From NCBI GenBank assembly GCA_963794215.1, contig CAWCCQ010000002.1:496001-560000 (forward strand): a stretch of 64,000 nt of DNA. Reading direction: 5' to 3'. This document shows, one piece after another, positions 36,150-44,877 of the stretch. Position 1 is the stretch's first letter. Each line of letters starts with the position of its first letter. Source of the DNA: DATKRB01 sp963794215 (GTDB lineage: Bacteria > Actinomycetota > Acidimicrobiia > Acidimicrobiales > RAAP-2). The notes under the pieces were generated by a model that was not told where the DNA came from, ran no database searches, and saw only the letters and a list, made by a program, of their open reading frames with translations. Both the position numbers and the translations under genes were made by a program.

Positions 36150-37671
36150 GCCAGCTTCGGGGCGCAAAGTTGGGAACAGGATCACGTCGCGGATCGAGGC
36201 GACCTCGGCGAACACCATGATCAGCCGATCGATGCCAATGCCGATACCCGACGTGGGCGGGAGCCCGTACTCGAGTGCCCGGACGAAGGCCTGGTCGGCC
36301 GGATGGGCCTCGAGGTCACCGGCCGCCGCGGCCGCCGCCTCCCTCCCGAACCGTTGGGCCTGCTCGTCGGGGTCGTTGAGCTCGCTGTAGCCGTTGGCCA
36401 GCTCCCGACCGCCCACCACCAACTCGAAGCGGTCGGCCATGGTCGGGTCCTGGCGATTGTGCCGGGCCAATGGCGACACCTCGATGGGGTAACCGCAGAT
36501 GAACACCGGGCCGGCCGTGGCCGGCAGCAGGAGCTTGTCGTAGAGCTCGAAGACCAGCTTGCCGGGGCCCCAGTCGGGCTGGACGGGGACCCCGTGCGCG
36601 TCGCAGACCGCCAGCACCACCTGCCGGGGCATGGACGGCTCGACCCGGGTGCCGAGATGGGCCTCGAGAAGGTCGAGCAACGAGCGGCGGGGCCACGGCG
36701 GCGTGAGGTCGACCATCGTCTCGCCCACCGCGAACTGCATCCGGCCGGTCGCCGCGTGGGCCGCGGTGGCGACGATGTGCTCGGTCAGGTCCATACCGTC
36801 GTTCACGTCCCCGAAGGCCTGGTAGGCCTCCAGTGAGGTGAACTCGGGGCTGTGACGCGTGTCGATGCCCTCGTTGCGGAAGTTGCGGGCCACCTCGAAG
36901 ACCCGCTCCATCCCGCCCACGACCAGGCGCTTGAGGTAGAGCTCGGGAGCGATGCGCAGCGTGAGGTCGGCGTCGAGCGCGTTGGCGTGGGTCACGAAGG
37001 GACGGGCCAGGGCCCCACCGGCCTGGGGCTGGAGGATCGGGGTCTCCACCTCGACGAAGCCCTGCTCGGTCAGGCTGCGGCGCATCGAGGCGATGGTGGC
37101 GAAGCGAACCTCGAAGACCCGGCGGCTCTCGTCGTTGGCCAACAGGTCGACCTCGCGCTGGCGGTAACGGGTCTCCTGCTCGTTCAAACCGTGCCACTTG
37201 TCCGGAAGAGGGCGCAGGGCCTTGGCTAGCAGGGTCACCTCGTCGACGTCCACCGACAGCTCGCCGCGCCGGCTGGCGACCACCTCGCCCTCCACACCGA
37301 TCCAGTCCCCCATGTCAACCAGCTCGAGCGTGGCCGCGCCGGGCGCAGAGATCCTCGTTTCCTGGGCCATGAGCTGGACGGTCCCCGACGAGTCACGCAG
37401 CGTGAGGAACTTCAGCTTGCCGTGCCCGCGAACGCTGACGACCCTTCCGGCCACCCTCGCCTGTTCGCCACTGCGCTCGTCGGCCGCCAGCTCCCCGTAC
37501 GCCGCGGCGCAGCTCGGCCAGCGTGGCCGACCGGTCGAAGCGCGTCGGATAGGGATCGGCCCCTGCGTCGCGCACCGCCTGGCGCTTGGCCCGTCGCTCC
37601 GCGACCTGCGCGTCGAGCCCACTCGACGCCCGCCCCGCCTCACCATCGTGCTCTTCGGGCTCTCCGGCCAA
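36144..37671 (-). CDS. lysS: Lysyl-tRNA synthetase (class II), one frameshift near the N-terminus
   Basis: It charges tRNA-Lys with lysine. The OB-fold anticodon domain is seen in GRVVSVRGHGKLKFLTLRDS; the catalytic domain has RYRQREVDLLANDESRRVFE, RSLTEQGFVEVETPILQPQA (motif 1), ARNFRNEGIDTRHSPEFTSL (motif 2), GGRELANGYSELNDPDEQ and the motif 3 end GIGIGIDRLIMVF. The N-terminal helix (RRAKRQAVRDAGADPYPTRF) lies in another frame, joined near 37495 where one extra base seems present (GCGCCGCGG instead of an expected GCGCGCGG). The span is three-times-509 plus one. The start is TTG 37671 with GAGAGGA upstream. An essential gene is unlikely to be truly broken, so this points to a sequence error. 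Confidence 0.9.
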
Positions 37672-37893
37672 CGACCGTTCCTCTCGTCGGTTCTCTAGTC
37701 CTCCGCCACGTTGGGGACGACCTCGAGGCTTCGGTAGCGCGAGGACCGTGGCGCCCCCGCCGGGCACGGTGGGTCTCACCGGGCAAATCGTCACGAATCG
37801 AGCGCCGCACGCGACCCGGCGTCATGGTGCCGAGGCACAGAAATATACTGACCCGCCAACCCCGACGCTCGAAAGGGGCCCGGTTCCCCGACC

Positions 37894-38832
37894 ATGAGCG
37901 TGCTGTTCGCCCTTCTCTCTGCGTTGGCCAACGCGAGCAGTGCCGTCCTCCAACGGGTGGCCAACCTGTCCAGCCCCGGCGGGCTGTCGGGTCGTGGGCT
38001 GGTCCGACACCTGCTGCGCCAACCCCTGTGGCTCCTCGGCTCGACCCTCTTGGGTGGCACGTTCGTGTTCCTGGCCATCGCTCTGTACTTCGGCTCCCTG
38101 GCGCTCGTGCAACCCCTGGTGGTGACCGAGCTGATCTTCGCCCTAGCCGTGCGCCGGCTGTGGCTGCACGACCAGATCACGACCCGATCGTGGGTAGCGG
38201 CGGCCCTCACATGTGGTGGGCTCGCCGGCTTCCTCGTGATCGCCAGACCCAGCGAGGGCAGCATCGTCCCGAGCGCAGCCGGATGGGCGGTGGCGCTGGG
38301 CTCAAGAGCGCTGGTGGTGGTCGTCCTGCTCGGTCTCGCCTGGCGCGGCCGGTCGGCGCCGGGGATCGCTCCCGAACGCGCCCGGGTCGGGCGCGTCGCC
38401 GCCTGGCGCGAGTCGCCCACCACGCGCGCCGCCTTGATCGGGTGCGCAGCAGGGCTCGTCTGGTCGGTCGACGCGGGCTTCGTGAAGTCGGCCACCGTCC
38501 TCCTGCGCGATGCGGGTTGGCTGGCGCTGCTCGTGCACTGGCCCCTCTATGCCCTGGCTGCCACGGGCGTGCTCGGCACGCTGCTGGTGCAGACGGCGCT
38601 GCACGTGGGGCCCCTGAGCGCGTCCCAGCCGGCCCTGCTGATCAGCGATCCCTTGGCCAGCATCGTCCTCGGCGTCGAGCTCTTCGGCGAACGGCTCTCG
38701 AACAGCGCACCCGCCGTGGTCGGGCAGGTGGCCGCCCTGGCCCTGATGGCTGTCGGCGTGGTTTTGCTCAGTCGGTGGGCGCCGCCGCCCATCGCCACTG
38801 GACGGCGCGCGGCGACCATGACGGCGCCGTGA
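37894..38832 (+). CDS. DMT/EamA-type transporter-like membrane protein
   Basis: A 312-residue protein with about ten hydrophobic helices arranged as two repeats, as in drug/metabolite transporters and related NIPA-like proteins. It opens SVLFALLSALANASSAVLQR, and later has FLAIALYFGSLALVQPLVVT (the loop at the end of the first helices), TRSWVAAALTCGGLAGFLVI, QTALHVGPLSASQPALLISD and DPLASIVLGVELFGERLSNS. The substrate is unknown; a role in exporting metabolites or ions across the membrane is inferred. The ATG at 37894 follows AAAGGGGC. A TATACT near 37848 could be a -10 box. It diverges from lysS. Confidence 0.8.
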   Translation: MSVLFALLSALANASSAVLQRVANLSSPGGLSGRGLVRHLLRQPLWLLGSTLLGGTFVFLAIALYFGSLALVQPLVVTELIFALAVRRLWLHDQITTRSWVAAALTCGGLAGFLVIARPSEGSIVPSAAGWAVALGSRALVVVVLLGLAWRGRSAPGIAPERARVGRVAAWRESPTTRAALIGCAAGLVWSVDAGFVKSATVLLRDAGWLALLVHWPLYALAATGVLGTLLVQTALHVGPLSASQPALLISDPLASIVLGVELFGERLSNSAPAVVGQVAALALMAVGVVLLSRWAPPPIATGRRAATMTAP

Positions 38833-38875
38833 ACCCGACGGGTGGCTCGAGCGCTCCTCGAGTGAGCCCGCCGAG

Positions 38876-39652
38876 CTACGGCGCCGAGGTTGAACTCGAC
38901 GGTGGCCCGAAGTCGAAGTCGTACTCGTAAGGGACGATGGTCCGGTAGGGCAGGAACGCCAGCGGCTCGTAGACCCCGCCGAACGCTGGGTAGCGGCCCA
39001 TGGCGCGCAAGTAGCGCTGAGCGTCGGCAATCCGCACCATGACGACGCCCGGGTCGTCGCTCAACAGCAGCACGTGCATGGTCAGATCGCCCTCGGCAGC
39101 GTCCACCGGCTCGAGGCGCAGGGCACCGAGGATTCCCGGCAGCGCCAGCAGATCGACCAGATACGTCGTGCGCCACCAGTCCTCGGCCTCACCACGCCGC
39201 TCAGATGAGGGTGCTCGACCGATGGCCACGATCACCCCTCGATGGGCGATGTAGGGCACCGCCTCGGGCGAGACCAGCACCGAGGCCGACCGGAACGTCT
39301 CGGCGAGGCGCCAGCGCCGCGAGTAGGTCCCATGTCCCTCCCGCCAGAATCGGCCCGCCTTGACGATGCCCCGGTCCTTGGTGCGCCAGCCTTCCAGCGC
39401 TTCGGGTCCGTCAAAGGCCTCGACCCCGAACAAGTAGATCGTCGCGTACGGGGCGTGGCCGCCGGTCAGCTCGCTGTGCTCGACGGCGGGCGCCTCGCGG
39501 AAGTCACGTGGCGCCACGTAGCGCCGAGCGCTCAGGACGTCGGGCTTGGAGATGTGCTCGGCGACGTGGTCCAGGTCGTACCAGCGGTTGTAGTCGGCGG
39601 TGAACTCGGGCGGGATGTCGAGCATGGCGAACAGGATTCCGGTGACTTGCAT
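38876..39652 (-). CDS. Hypothetical protein, likely tandem dimeric alpha/beta-barrel domains
   Basis: A 258-residue cytoplasmic protein. Its start TGILFAMLDIPPEFTADYNR, then WYDLDHVAEHISKPDVLSAR, resembles proteins with EthD- or DUF4286-like ferredoxin folds, in which an N-terminal strand is followed by NxWYDxxHxxEH. A second repeat begins near residue 135 (YIAHRGVIVAIGRAPSSERR, then DLLALPGILGALRLEPVDA). Such proteins bind or degrade small organic compounds, but no catalytic residue can be named. The ATG is at 39652, about 90 bases after the ppx stop on the same strand, with a terminator-like hairpin between. Confidence 0.65.
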   Translation of the reverse strand: MQVTGILFAMLDIPPEFTADYNRWYDLDHVAEHISKPDVLSARRYVAPRDFREAPAVEHSELTGGHAPYATIYLFGVEAFDGPEALEGWRTKDRGIVKAGRFWREGHGTYSRRWRLAETFRSASVLVSPEAVPYIAHRGVIVAIGRAPSSERRGEAEDWWRTTYLVDLLALPGILGALRLEPVDAAEGDLTMHVLLLSDDPGVVMVRIADAQRYLRAMGRYPAFGGVYEPLAFLPYRTIVPYEYDFDFGPPSSSTSAP

Positions 39653-39722
39653 GTGACGCTCCTTGTCCTGGAGGTCGACCTCGTGGGCGCGACCGATTCA
39701 TGTCAGCGCGACCGGCGTGTGG

Positions 39723-39740
39723 GCTGGGGTTCGCCCCAGC
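39723..39740 (-). terminator. Hairpin after the ppx gene
   Basis: GCTGGGG and CCCCAGC (39723-39729 and 39734-39740) form a seven-base G/C stem with a four-base loop (TTCG on the plus strand, CGAA on the transcribed strand). It lies five bases past the ppx stop. It probably ends the long housekeeping operon before the DUF4286-like gene. Confidence 0.6.
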
Positions 39741-39744
39741 GCCG

Positions 39745-40683
39745 TCAGGTTGGTGGCCGCAAGCTGGCCACCAGGCCGTCGAGGATGTCGGACTCCGACA
39801 CGAGGCAGGAGGCGAAACCAAAGTGCGCCATCACCTCGCGCAGCACGATGGCCCCGCCGACGATCACGTCTTCTCGTCCAGGTGTCATTCCCGGGCGTTC
39901 GGCCCGGGCCGCCGAGGGCTCGCTGGCCAGCACCTCGCACCAGTGGGCGACGTCTCGGGCAGCGAGCACGGCGTGGTGCACCCGGGCCCGGTCGTAGACG
40001 GCGAGCTGCTGATGCAGCATGGTCAGCGTGGACACGGTGCCAGCCAGTCCGATCAGTCGGCTGCCGGGTCGCAGCGCGCCTAGGACCGGCTGCCTGGTCA
40101 CGGCCCGGTCAAGCTCGACCCCGATAGAGGCCACCGCGCGTGCGAGCTCGTCAGGAGTCGGCGGGTCGGTTCGCAGGTAGCGCTCGGTCAGACGGACGCA
40201 TCCGAGGTCCAGGGACACCGCCCCGAGCGTGCCGTCGTGCTCGACGACGAGCTCGGTGGATCCGCCGCCGATGTCGACGACGACGTCGTCGCCCGCAGCC
40301 GGGGGCAGATCCGCGGTGGCACCAGCGTGGGCCAAGCGTCCTTCCTCCTCGCCGCTCAAGAGCTCGGCGACCACGCCGGTCGTCTTGCCGGCCAGCGCCA
40401 AGAAGTCCTCGCCGTTGGACGCGTCGCGCACGGCCGAGGTGGCGACCAATCGGGCCCGTGTCACCCCGAGCGCTTCCATCACCTCGCGGTACTCGCTCAG
40501 CACGGAGATCGTCCGTTGCACGGCGTCGGGCGCCAGCTGGTGCGTGGCGTCGACGCCCTCACCCAGGCGGGTGACCTGCATCTGGCGATCCAATACGCGT
40601 CCGTCGGCCGCGACCACGAGCAACCGCGTGGAGTTGGTGCCGCAATCGAGGGCGGCCAGCGTTCCCCCGTTCCCCGCGAGCAT
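39745..40683 (-). CDS. ppx: Exopolyphosphatase / guanosine pentaphosphate phosphatase (Ppx/GppA)
   Basis: It releases phosphate from polyphosphate or converts pppGpp to ppGpp. The ASKHA ATP-binding fold is clear: LAALDCGTNSTRLLVVAADG (phosphate 1), VTRLGEGVDATHQL, VATSAVRDASNGEDFLALAG, LLSGEEEGRLAHAGA, VVVDIGGGSTELVV (phosphate 2) and GLAGTVSTLTMLHQQL. At 312 residues it is the short, actinobacterial form (Rv1026-like). A GTG lies directly upstream of the chosen ATG. It is the last gene of the operon glmU-prs-rplY-pth-mfd-mazG-eno-ftsB-DUF501-ppx; the DUF501 gene ends nine bases before it. Confidence 0.9.
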   Translation of the reverse strand: MLAGNGGTLAALDCGTNSTRLLVVAADGRVLDRQMQVTRLGEGVDATHQLAPDAVQRTISVLSEYREVMEALGVTRARLVATSAVRDASNGEDFLALAGKTTGVVAELLSGEEEGRLAHAGATADLPPAAGDDVVVDIGGGSTELVVEHDGTLGAVSLDLGCVRLTERYLRTDPPTPDELARAVASIGVELDRAVTRQPVLGALRPGSRLIGLAGTVSTLTMLHQQLAVYDRARVHHAVLAARDVAHWCEVLASEPSAARAERPGMTPGREDVIVGGAIVLREVMAHFGFASCLVSESDILDGLVASLRPPT

Positions 40684-40692
40684 CACCCTGCT

Positions 40693-41184
40693 CTAGCACA
40701 CCTCCGGCCGGTCGATCCCGAGCTCGGTAGCCACCCAGAGTCCGACCGGGTCGTCCCCGCCGACGAGCCACCACGCGAGATGGGCGTGCAGGCACTTGAC
40801 ACCTCGTCGCGTGCCGCCCACCCCGCCCGAGGGTCGCGGACCGGGCCAAGTGTCGGGCACCAGGGCGTCCCGCTCGGCCGCGTACCGCGCATGGGCCTGC
40901 GCCAGGACGAGCGGATCGACCGCCGCCTCGGCCAAGCGGACGCCACCGCGCGACTCGAGGCGGCTGACCGCCTCGCACAAGTCGCGCCCCACCAGCCAGT
41001 AGCGGGTCGGCATGGGGGTACGGTCATCGAGGAACGGGGCGTTGGCGATGACCACCGGCGTGCCGTCGGACCCCCGCACGACCACCGAGAACTTGCCCGC
41101 GGGCCGGCGGCCGAGGAGCTCGCTCACCGCGCGCTCATCCTCGGGCGACGCGACGGGCAACTGATCGCCGCTCGACGTCACCAT
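40693..41184 (-). CDS. DUF501 family protein
   Basis: A 163-residue protein of the DUF501 family, found next to eno, ftsB and ppx in Actinobacteria and of unknown function. It has ELLGRRPAGKFSVVVRGSDG, the family segment NAPFLDDRTPMPTRYWLVGR, a middle helix, and a C-terminal KCLHAHLAWWLVGGDDPVG with conserved Cys and His residues. The ATG at 41184 is used; it lies 19 bases past the ftsB-like gene. The constant place beside cell-division and polyphosphate genes suggests a link to cell envelope growth, which is inference. Confidence 0.85.
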   Translation of the reverse strand: MVTSSGDQLPVASPEDERAVSELLGRRPAGKFSVVVRGSDGTPVVIANAPFLDDRTPMPTRYWLVGRDLCEAVSRLESRGGVRLAEAAVDPLVLAQAHARYAAERDALVPDTWPGPRPSGGVGGTRRGVKCLHAHLAWWLVGGDDPVGLWVATELGIDRPEVC

Positions 41185-41203
41185 CAGCGCCCAGTGGGGC
41201 GCG

Positions 41204-41908
41204 CTAGCGCCAGAACTCGAGGGTCCGGACGATGCGGCCGAGGAAGGAGGAGGGCGCCTGCGTGCCGTCCCCGCTGGCGCCGGCCTCGCCCTTCCCTGAT
41301 CCGCCCGGCGCGCCGCTCGTCGAAGATCCCGACGTACCCGTACCGCCCGATGCATGGGGCACCGAACCCCCCGACCCATGGCTCGATCCGCTTCCCGAGC
41401 CCTCTGGCAGCTCGGAAGCGGCCGAGGGCGAGATCACCGGTTGGTCGGCGGGGTCGCCTGCGTAGGAGGCCGACCCGTCGGCTCCCGTGGTCGGCGGCAG
41501 TACCTCGAAGGCGCGCTCGCCGGGGCTCACCAGTTGGTACTGTTCGCGGGCGAGGCGCTGAATCTCCGCGGGGCTCTCGAGGCGCTGTTGCTCGTCGGAG
41601 AGCGCCTGGTCCTGCTGGTGCAGGCGGTTGAGCTCCGCCGCCGACGCGGCGATCGCGGCCCGCTGGTGCAGGAGTGTCCCCGCCGGAAACCACACCACCA
41701 GGACAAGAGCTGACACCACCACGGCGCCCGCGAGGGTGACGCGGGCCCGACGGACCTTGGCCGCCCGGCGCCGCGCCGCTCGAGTTTGGGGGACCACCTT
41801 GGTCGGACGACGGCGGGGACTCGCGCGCTCCGCGCGGCGCGGAATCACCCGGGCCGCGCGGCGGCCGGCCCCTCCCGCCAGCGCCCGTAGGCGCCCGGGT
41901 TCAGGCAT
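41204..41908 (-). CDS. ftsB: FtsB/DivIC-type septum formation initiator
   Basis: A bitopic cell-division protein of 234 residues. A basic N-terminal tail (about 55 residues) precedes one membrane helix (VTLAGAVVVSALVLVVWFPA), then a coiled coil in the periplasm-facing part (QRAAIAASAAELNRLHQQDQ, ALSDEQQRLESPAEIQRLAR, EQYQLVSPGE is the usual end of the family). An Gly/Ser-rich tail of about 70 residues follows. FtsB bridges FtsL and FtsQ at the septum. The ATG overlaps the enolase stop by eight bases (ATGCCTGA). The Gly/Ser tail is longer than in E. coli. Confidence 0.85.
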   Translation of the reverse strand: MPEPGRLRALAGGAGRRAARVIPRRAERASPRRRPTKVVPQTRAARRRAAKVRRARVTLAGAVVVSALVLVVWFPAGTLLHQRAAIAASAAELNRLHQQDQALSDEQQRLESPAEIQRLAREQYQLVSPGERAFEVLPPTTGADGSASYAGDPADQPVISPSAASELPEGSGSGSSHGSGGSVPHASGGTGTSGSSTSGAPGGSGKGEAGASGDGTQAPSSFLGRIVRTLEFWR

Positions 41909-43214
41909 CGACCTCGTCGTTCCCGTCGTCGGTCCAGCGCGCTCCAGCCAGTGCGGCCGGACCGGGGAAGACGGCGGAGCTGCCGAGGTCCTGTTCGATG
42001 CGCAAGAGCTGGTTGTACTTGGCCACCCGATCCGTGCGGGCCGGCGCACCGGCCTTGATCTGCCCGCTGTTCACGGCGACCGCGAGGTCGGCGATCGAGG
42101 TGTCCTCGCTCTCCCCGGACCGGTGCGAGATCACCGAGCGATACCCACAGCTCACCGCGAGTGCGACCGCGTCGAGCGTCTCGGTCAGGGTCCCGATCTG
42201 GTTCAGCTTCACCAGCAACGCGTTGGCCACATTGGCCGCGATGCCCCGCTCGATCAGCTCCACGTTGGTCACGAAGAGGTCGTCACCAACCAGCTGGACA
42301 CGATTCCCCAGCGCCGCGGTGAGCGCCCGCCAGCCGTCCCAATCGTCCTCGGCCATTCCGTCTTCGATGGACACGATCGGGTAGCGGTCGGCCAGTTCCA
42401 CCCAGTACTCCACCAACTCGTCGGACTCGAGCGAGCGCCCCTCGCCCTCGAGCACGTAGACTCCGTCCTTCCACAGCTCGGTGGTCGCCGGGTCGAGCGC
42501 GAGGGCGATCTCTTCGCCCGGGACCCGACCCGCCAGCTCGATGGCCTCGAGGAGCACCTTGACCGCCTCCTCGTTGGACGGAAGGTCGGGGGCGAACCCA
42601 CCCTCGTCGCCGACTGCAGTCGACAGCCCCCGCTCGGCCAGCACGTTGCGCAGCGCATGGTAGGACTCCGCGCCCCACCGCAGCGCCTCGCTATAGGAGG
42701 CCGCCCCGATGGGCATGAACATGAACTCCTGGAAATCAATCGAGTTGCGTGCGTGGGCGCCGCCGTTCAACACGTTGAGCATCGGCACTGGCAGCACATG
42801 CGCGTTGGCCCCGCCGATGGCCCGGTAGAGCGGGACCTCGAGCTCGGCCGCGACCGCCTTTACGACCGCGAGCGACGTCGCGACGGTCGCGTTGGCGCCC
42901 AGCCGGCTCTTGTCGGGCGTGCCGTCAAGGTCGATCAGGCAATGGTCGACCGCTCGCTGGCTGAGCGCGTCAAGGCCGTGGAGGGCGGCGGCGATCTCGC
43001 CGTTGACCGCGTCGACCGCCCGCAGGACGCCCTTGCCACCGAACCGCTCGCCGCCGTCTCGGACCTCGACGGCCTCGTGCGACCCAGTGGACGCCCCCGA
43101 AGGGGCGATGGCCCGACCGCGGGTGCCCGAGTCGAGGACGACCTCGACCTCGACGGTGGGATTGCCACGGGAGTCGAGAACCTCCCGTCCGACAACGTGT
43201 TCGATCGCGCTCAC
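41901..43214 (-). CDS. eno: Enolase (phosphopyruvate hydratase)
   Basis: It converts 2-phosphoglycerate to phosphoenolpyruvate in glycolysis. At 437 residues the length is normal. It starts IEHVVGREVLDSRGNPTVEV; the catalytic loop has SGASTGSHEAVEVRDGG, then LNVLNGGAHARNSIDFQEFM, the acid residues in AVGDEGGFAPDLPSNEEAVK, IEDGMAEDDWDGW, QLVGDDLFVTN with the Mg-binding Asp, LLVKLNQIGTLTETLDAV holding the base Lys, and ISHRSGESEDT. The GTG at 43214 has GAGGGAGC upstream. It sits about 120 bases after mazG, so it may also have its own promoter. Confidence 0.95.
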   Translation of the reverse strand: MSAIEHVVGREVLDSRGNPTVEVEVVLDSGTRGRAIAPSGASTGSHEAVEVRDGGERFGGKGVLRAVDAVNGEIAAALHGLDALSQRAVDHCLIDLDGTPDKSRLGANATVATSLAVVKAVAAELEVPLYRAIGGANAHVLPVPMLNVLNGGAHARNSIDFQEFMFMPIGAASYSEALRWGAESYHALRNVLAERGLSTAVGDEGGFAPDLPSNEEAVKVLLEAIELAGRVPGEEIALALDPATTELWKDGVYVLEGEGRSLESDELVEYWVELADRYPIVSIEDGMAEDDWDGWRALTAALGNRVQLVGDDLFVTNVELIERGIAANVANALLVKLNQIGTLTETLDAVALAVSCGYRSVISHRSGESEDTSIADLAVAVNSGQIKAGAPARTDRVAKYNQLLRIEQDLGSSAVFPGPAALAGARWTDDGNDEVDA

Positions 43215-43335
43215 GGCTCGCTCCCTCGGCACCTCCCCTGGCGAGGCACCGGAGCACAAGGCTACCGGCTCGTACCAGGAGAGTTGGGGGAGGCCCTGGT
43301 CCGAGGGACGGGAACGAGGGCCGGCGGCCGCGCGC

Positions 43336-44873
43336 TCACGCCGGCGAGACGGCGCCTTCCGCGGCCACGATCCGGTCGCGCAACGCGAGCGCCGCGTGGC
43401 GCAGGGCGGACTCGGGGTCCACCCCGGCGCGCCGGGCCAGCTCAACCACGGCCATCAGCACGCCACCCACCGCGTCCTCGACTGGGTCGTGACCGGCTGG
43501 GCCCTGGGCGTCCTCTGGTGGATTCTGGGCCTGGCCGATCGCCGCCTCGGCGCCGAGCCGTTCGGTCAACTGGCGGACCGTGGAGCCAAGCTCCTCGAGC
43601 GAACCACCGCGCAGGCCGACCGAAGCAGCTTTGCGTTGCAACTTGCCGGCCAGCGCCAACGCGGGCAGCGCGGAGGGGATGCCCTCGGTCACGGTGGTGC
43701 GTCCCTTCTCCGCCTTCTTCAGCACCTCCCAGTTGGCGACCACCGCGTCGGGGGTGGTGGCCTCGACGTCCCCGAAGACGTGTGGATGGCGAGAGACCAG
43801 CTTGCGGTGGACCTCATGGGCGACGTCAGCCAGGGTGAACAGCCCCTCTTCACTGGCCAGCACCGAGTGGAACACCACCTGGAACAAGACGTCGCCGAGC
43901 TCTTCGCACGCGTCGGCCACCACCCCGGGATCCAGGACCGGGGCGGGAGCGGGGCGGTGGTGAGACGTTGCCCCGATGGTGCCCGTCTGCTCCTCGGGGT
44001 CGCCGACCGCGGTCGTCGCCAGGGCCCGACCGAGCGTCTCGAGCGCGTCCATCGCCTCGTAGGACTCCTCGAGCAGGTGTCCGGTGAGCGAGAGGTGTGT
44101 CTGCTCGCGGTCCCAGGGGCAGGCCTGCCGCAGGGTTCGCACGAGCTCTTCGAGGCGGGCCACCTCCCCGGCGATTGGCGCAGCCAGCTGGGGAATCCAC
44201 AGCGACGTCAGGTGGTCGGGCTCGAGAACGCGGTCGATCTCCCACCAGCCCACGGTGAGCACACGCTCGTCGGGCAGCCCGAGGTGGTGGAGCACTGTCG
44301 CGTTGGGCTCTTGACCCAAGTCCTCGACACCGAGCGAGAGCTTGACGGTGGACAAGACCTCCTTGGACCAGCATTGCGCGACCAGCAGCGGGCCGCGCTC
44401 CCCGCCGCCATGGTGGCGAACGCGCTGGCGTCGACGAGGCGCACGCCGGCGGACACCGGGTCCACGCCGAGCCGCGCCCACGCGAGGTCCACGAACGACA
44501 GCGCCGGCACGATCGTGACCGACACCCGCGGGTCGCCCGCCAGGAGCTCGACCGTCCGCTCGGCGACGAGCGGCGATCCGGGCACCGCGTAGACGACCGG
44601 GCCCGTACCGTTCGTCTGCGCATCGGCAGCCTCGGCAACCACTTGCTCGACGATCGCCGCGTACACCTCGTCGAAGGAGGCCAGCTCGTCATAGAGCGAG
44701 TCGAACGAGCGCACCGGCCGCCCCACTGCGAGCGCCTCCACCGAGGGGTGCCGCCGAGTTCGCAACAGCACAGACCCGGTCGCCAGAGCGTCGAGCACGC
44801 CGGCCGTGAGGTAGTCGGGGCCGGCTGGTCCGAGCCCGACCACGGTCAGCGGCGGCCGAGCAGACCGGGTCAA
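43336..44873 (-). CDS. mazG: YabN-type protein: tetrapyrrole methylase domain fused to MazG nucleotide pyrophosphohydrolase, one frameshift
   Basis: The N-terminal 190 residues are a SAM-binding tetrapyrrole-methylase-like domain (PLTVVGLGPAGPDYLTAGVL, VVYAVPGSPLVAERTVELLA). The C-terminal part is MazG: ELVRTLRQACPWDREQTHLS, HLLEESYEAMDALE, EELGDVLFQVVFHSVLASEE (metal-binding EExxD motif), VSRHPHVFGDVEATTPDAVV and NWEVLKKAEKGR. MazG hydrolyses dNTPs or ppGpp. The frame changes near 44400; one base appears missing in the G-run of GGCGGGGAGC, where five G would keep the frame open. The span is three-times-512 plus two. The start is a TTG at 44873. Long Gly/Pro insert at about 325-345. Likely a sequencing error. 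Confidence 0.9.
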
Positions 44874-44877
44874 CGGC

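Noticed and set aside
37422..38930. Long plus-strand frame overlapping lysS and the DMT-type gene
   Set aside because: It is Arg/Pro-rich throughout and overlaps two genes with clear motifs.
41628..43838. Plus-strand frame of 736 codons opposite ftsB, eno and mazG
   Set aside because: It is a shadow of enolase and its neighbours; no motif and heavy Arg/Asp/Gly bias.
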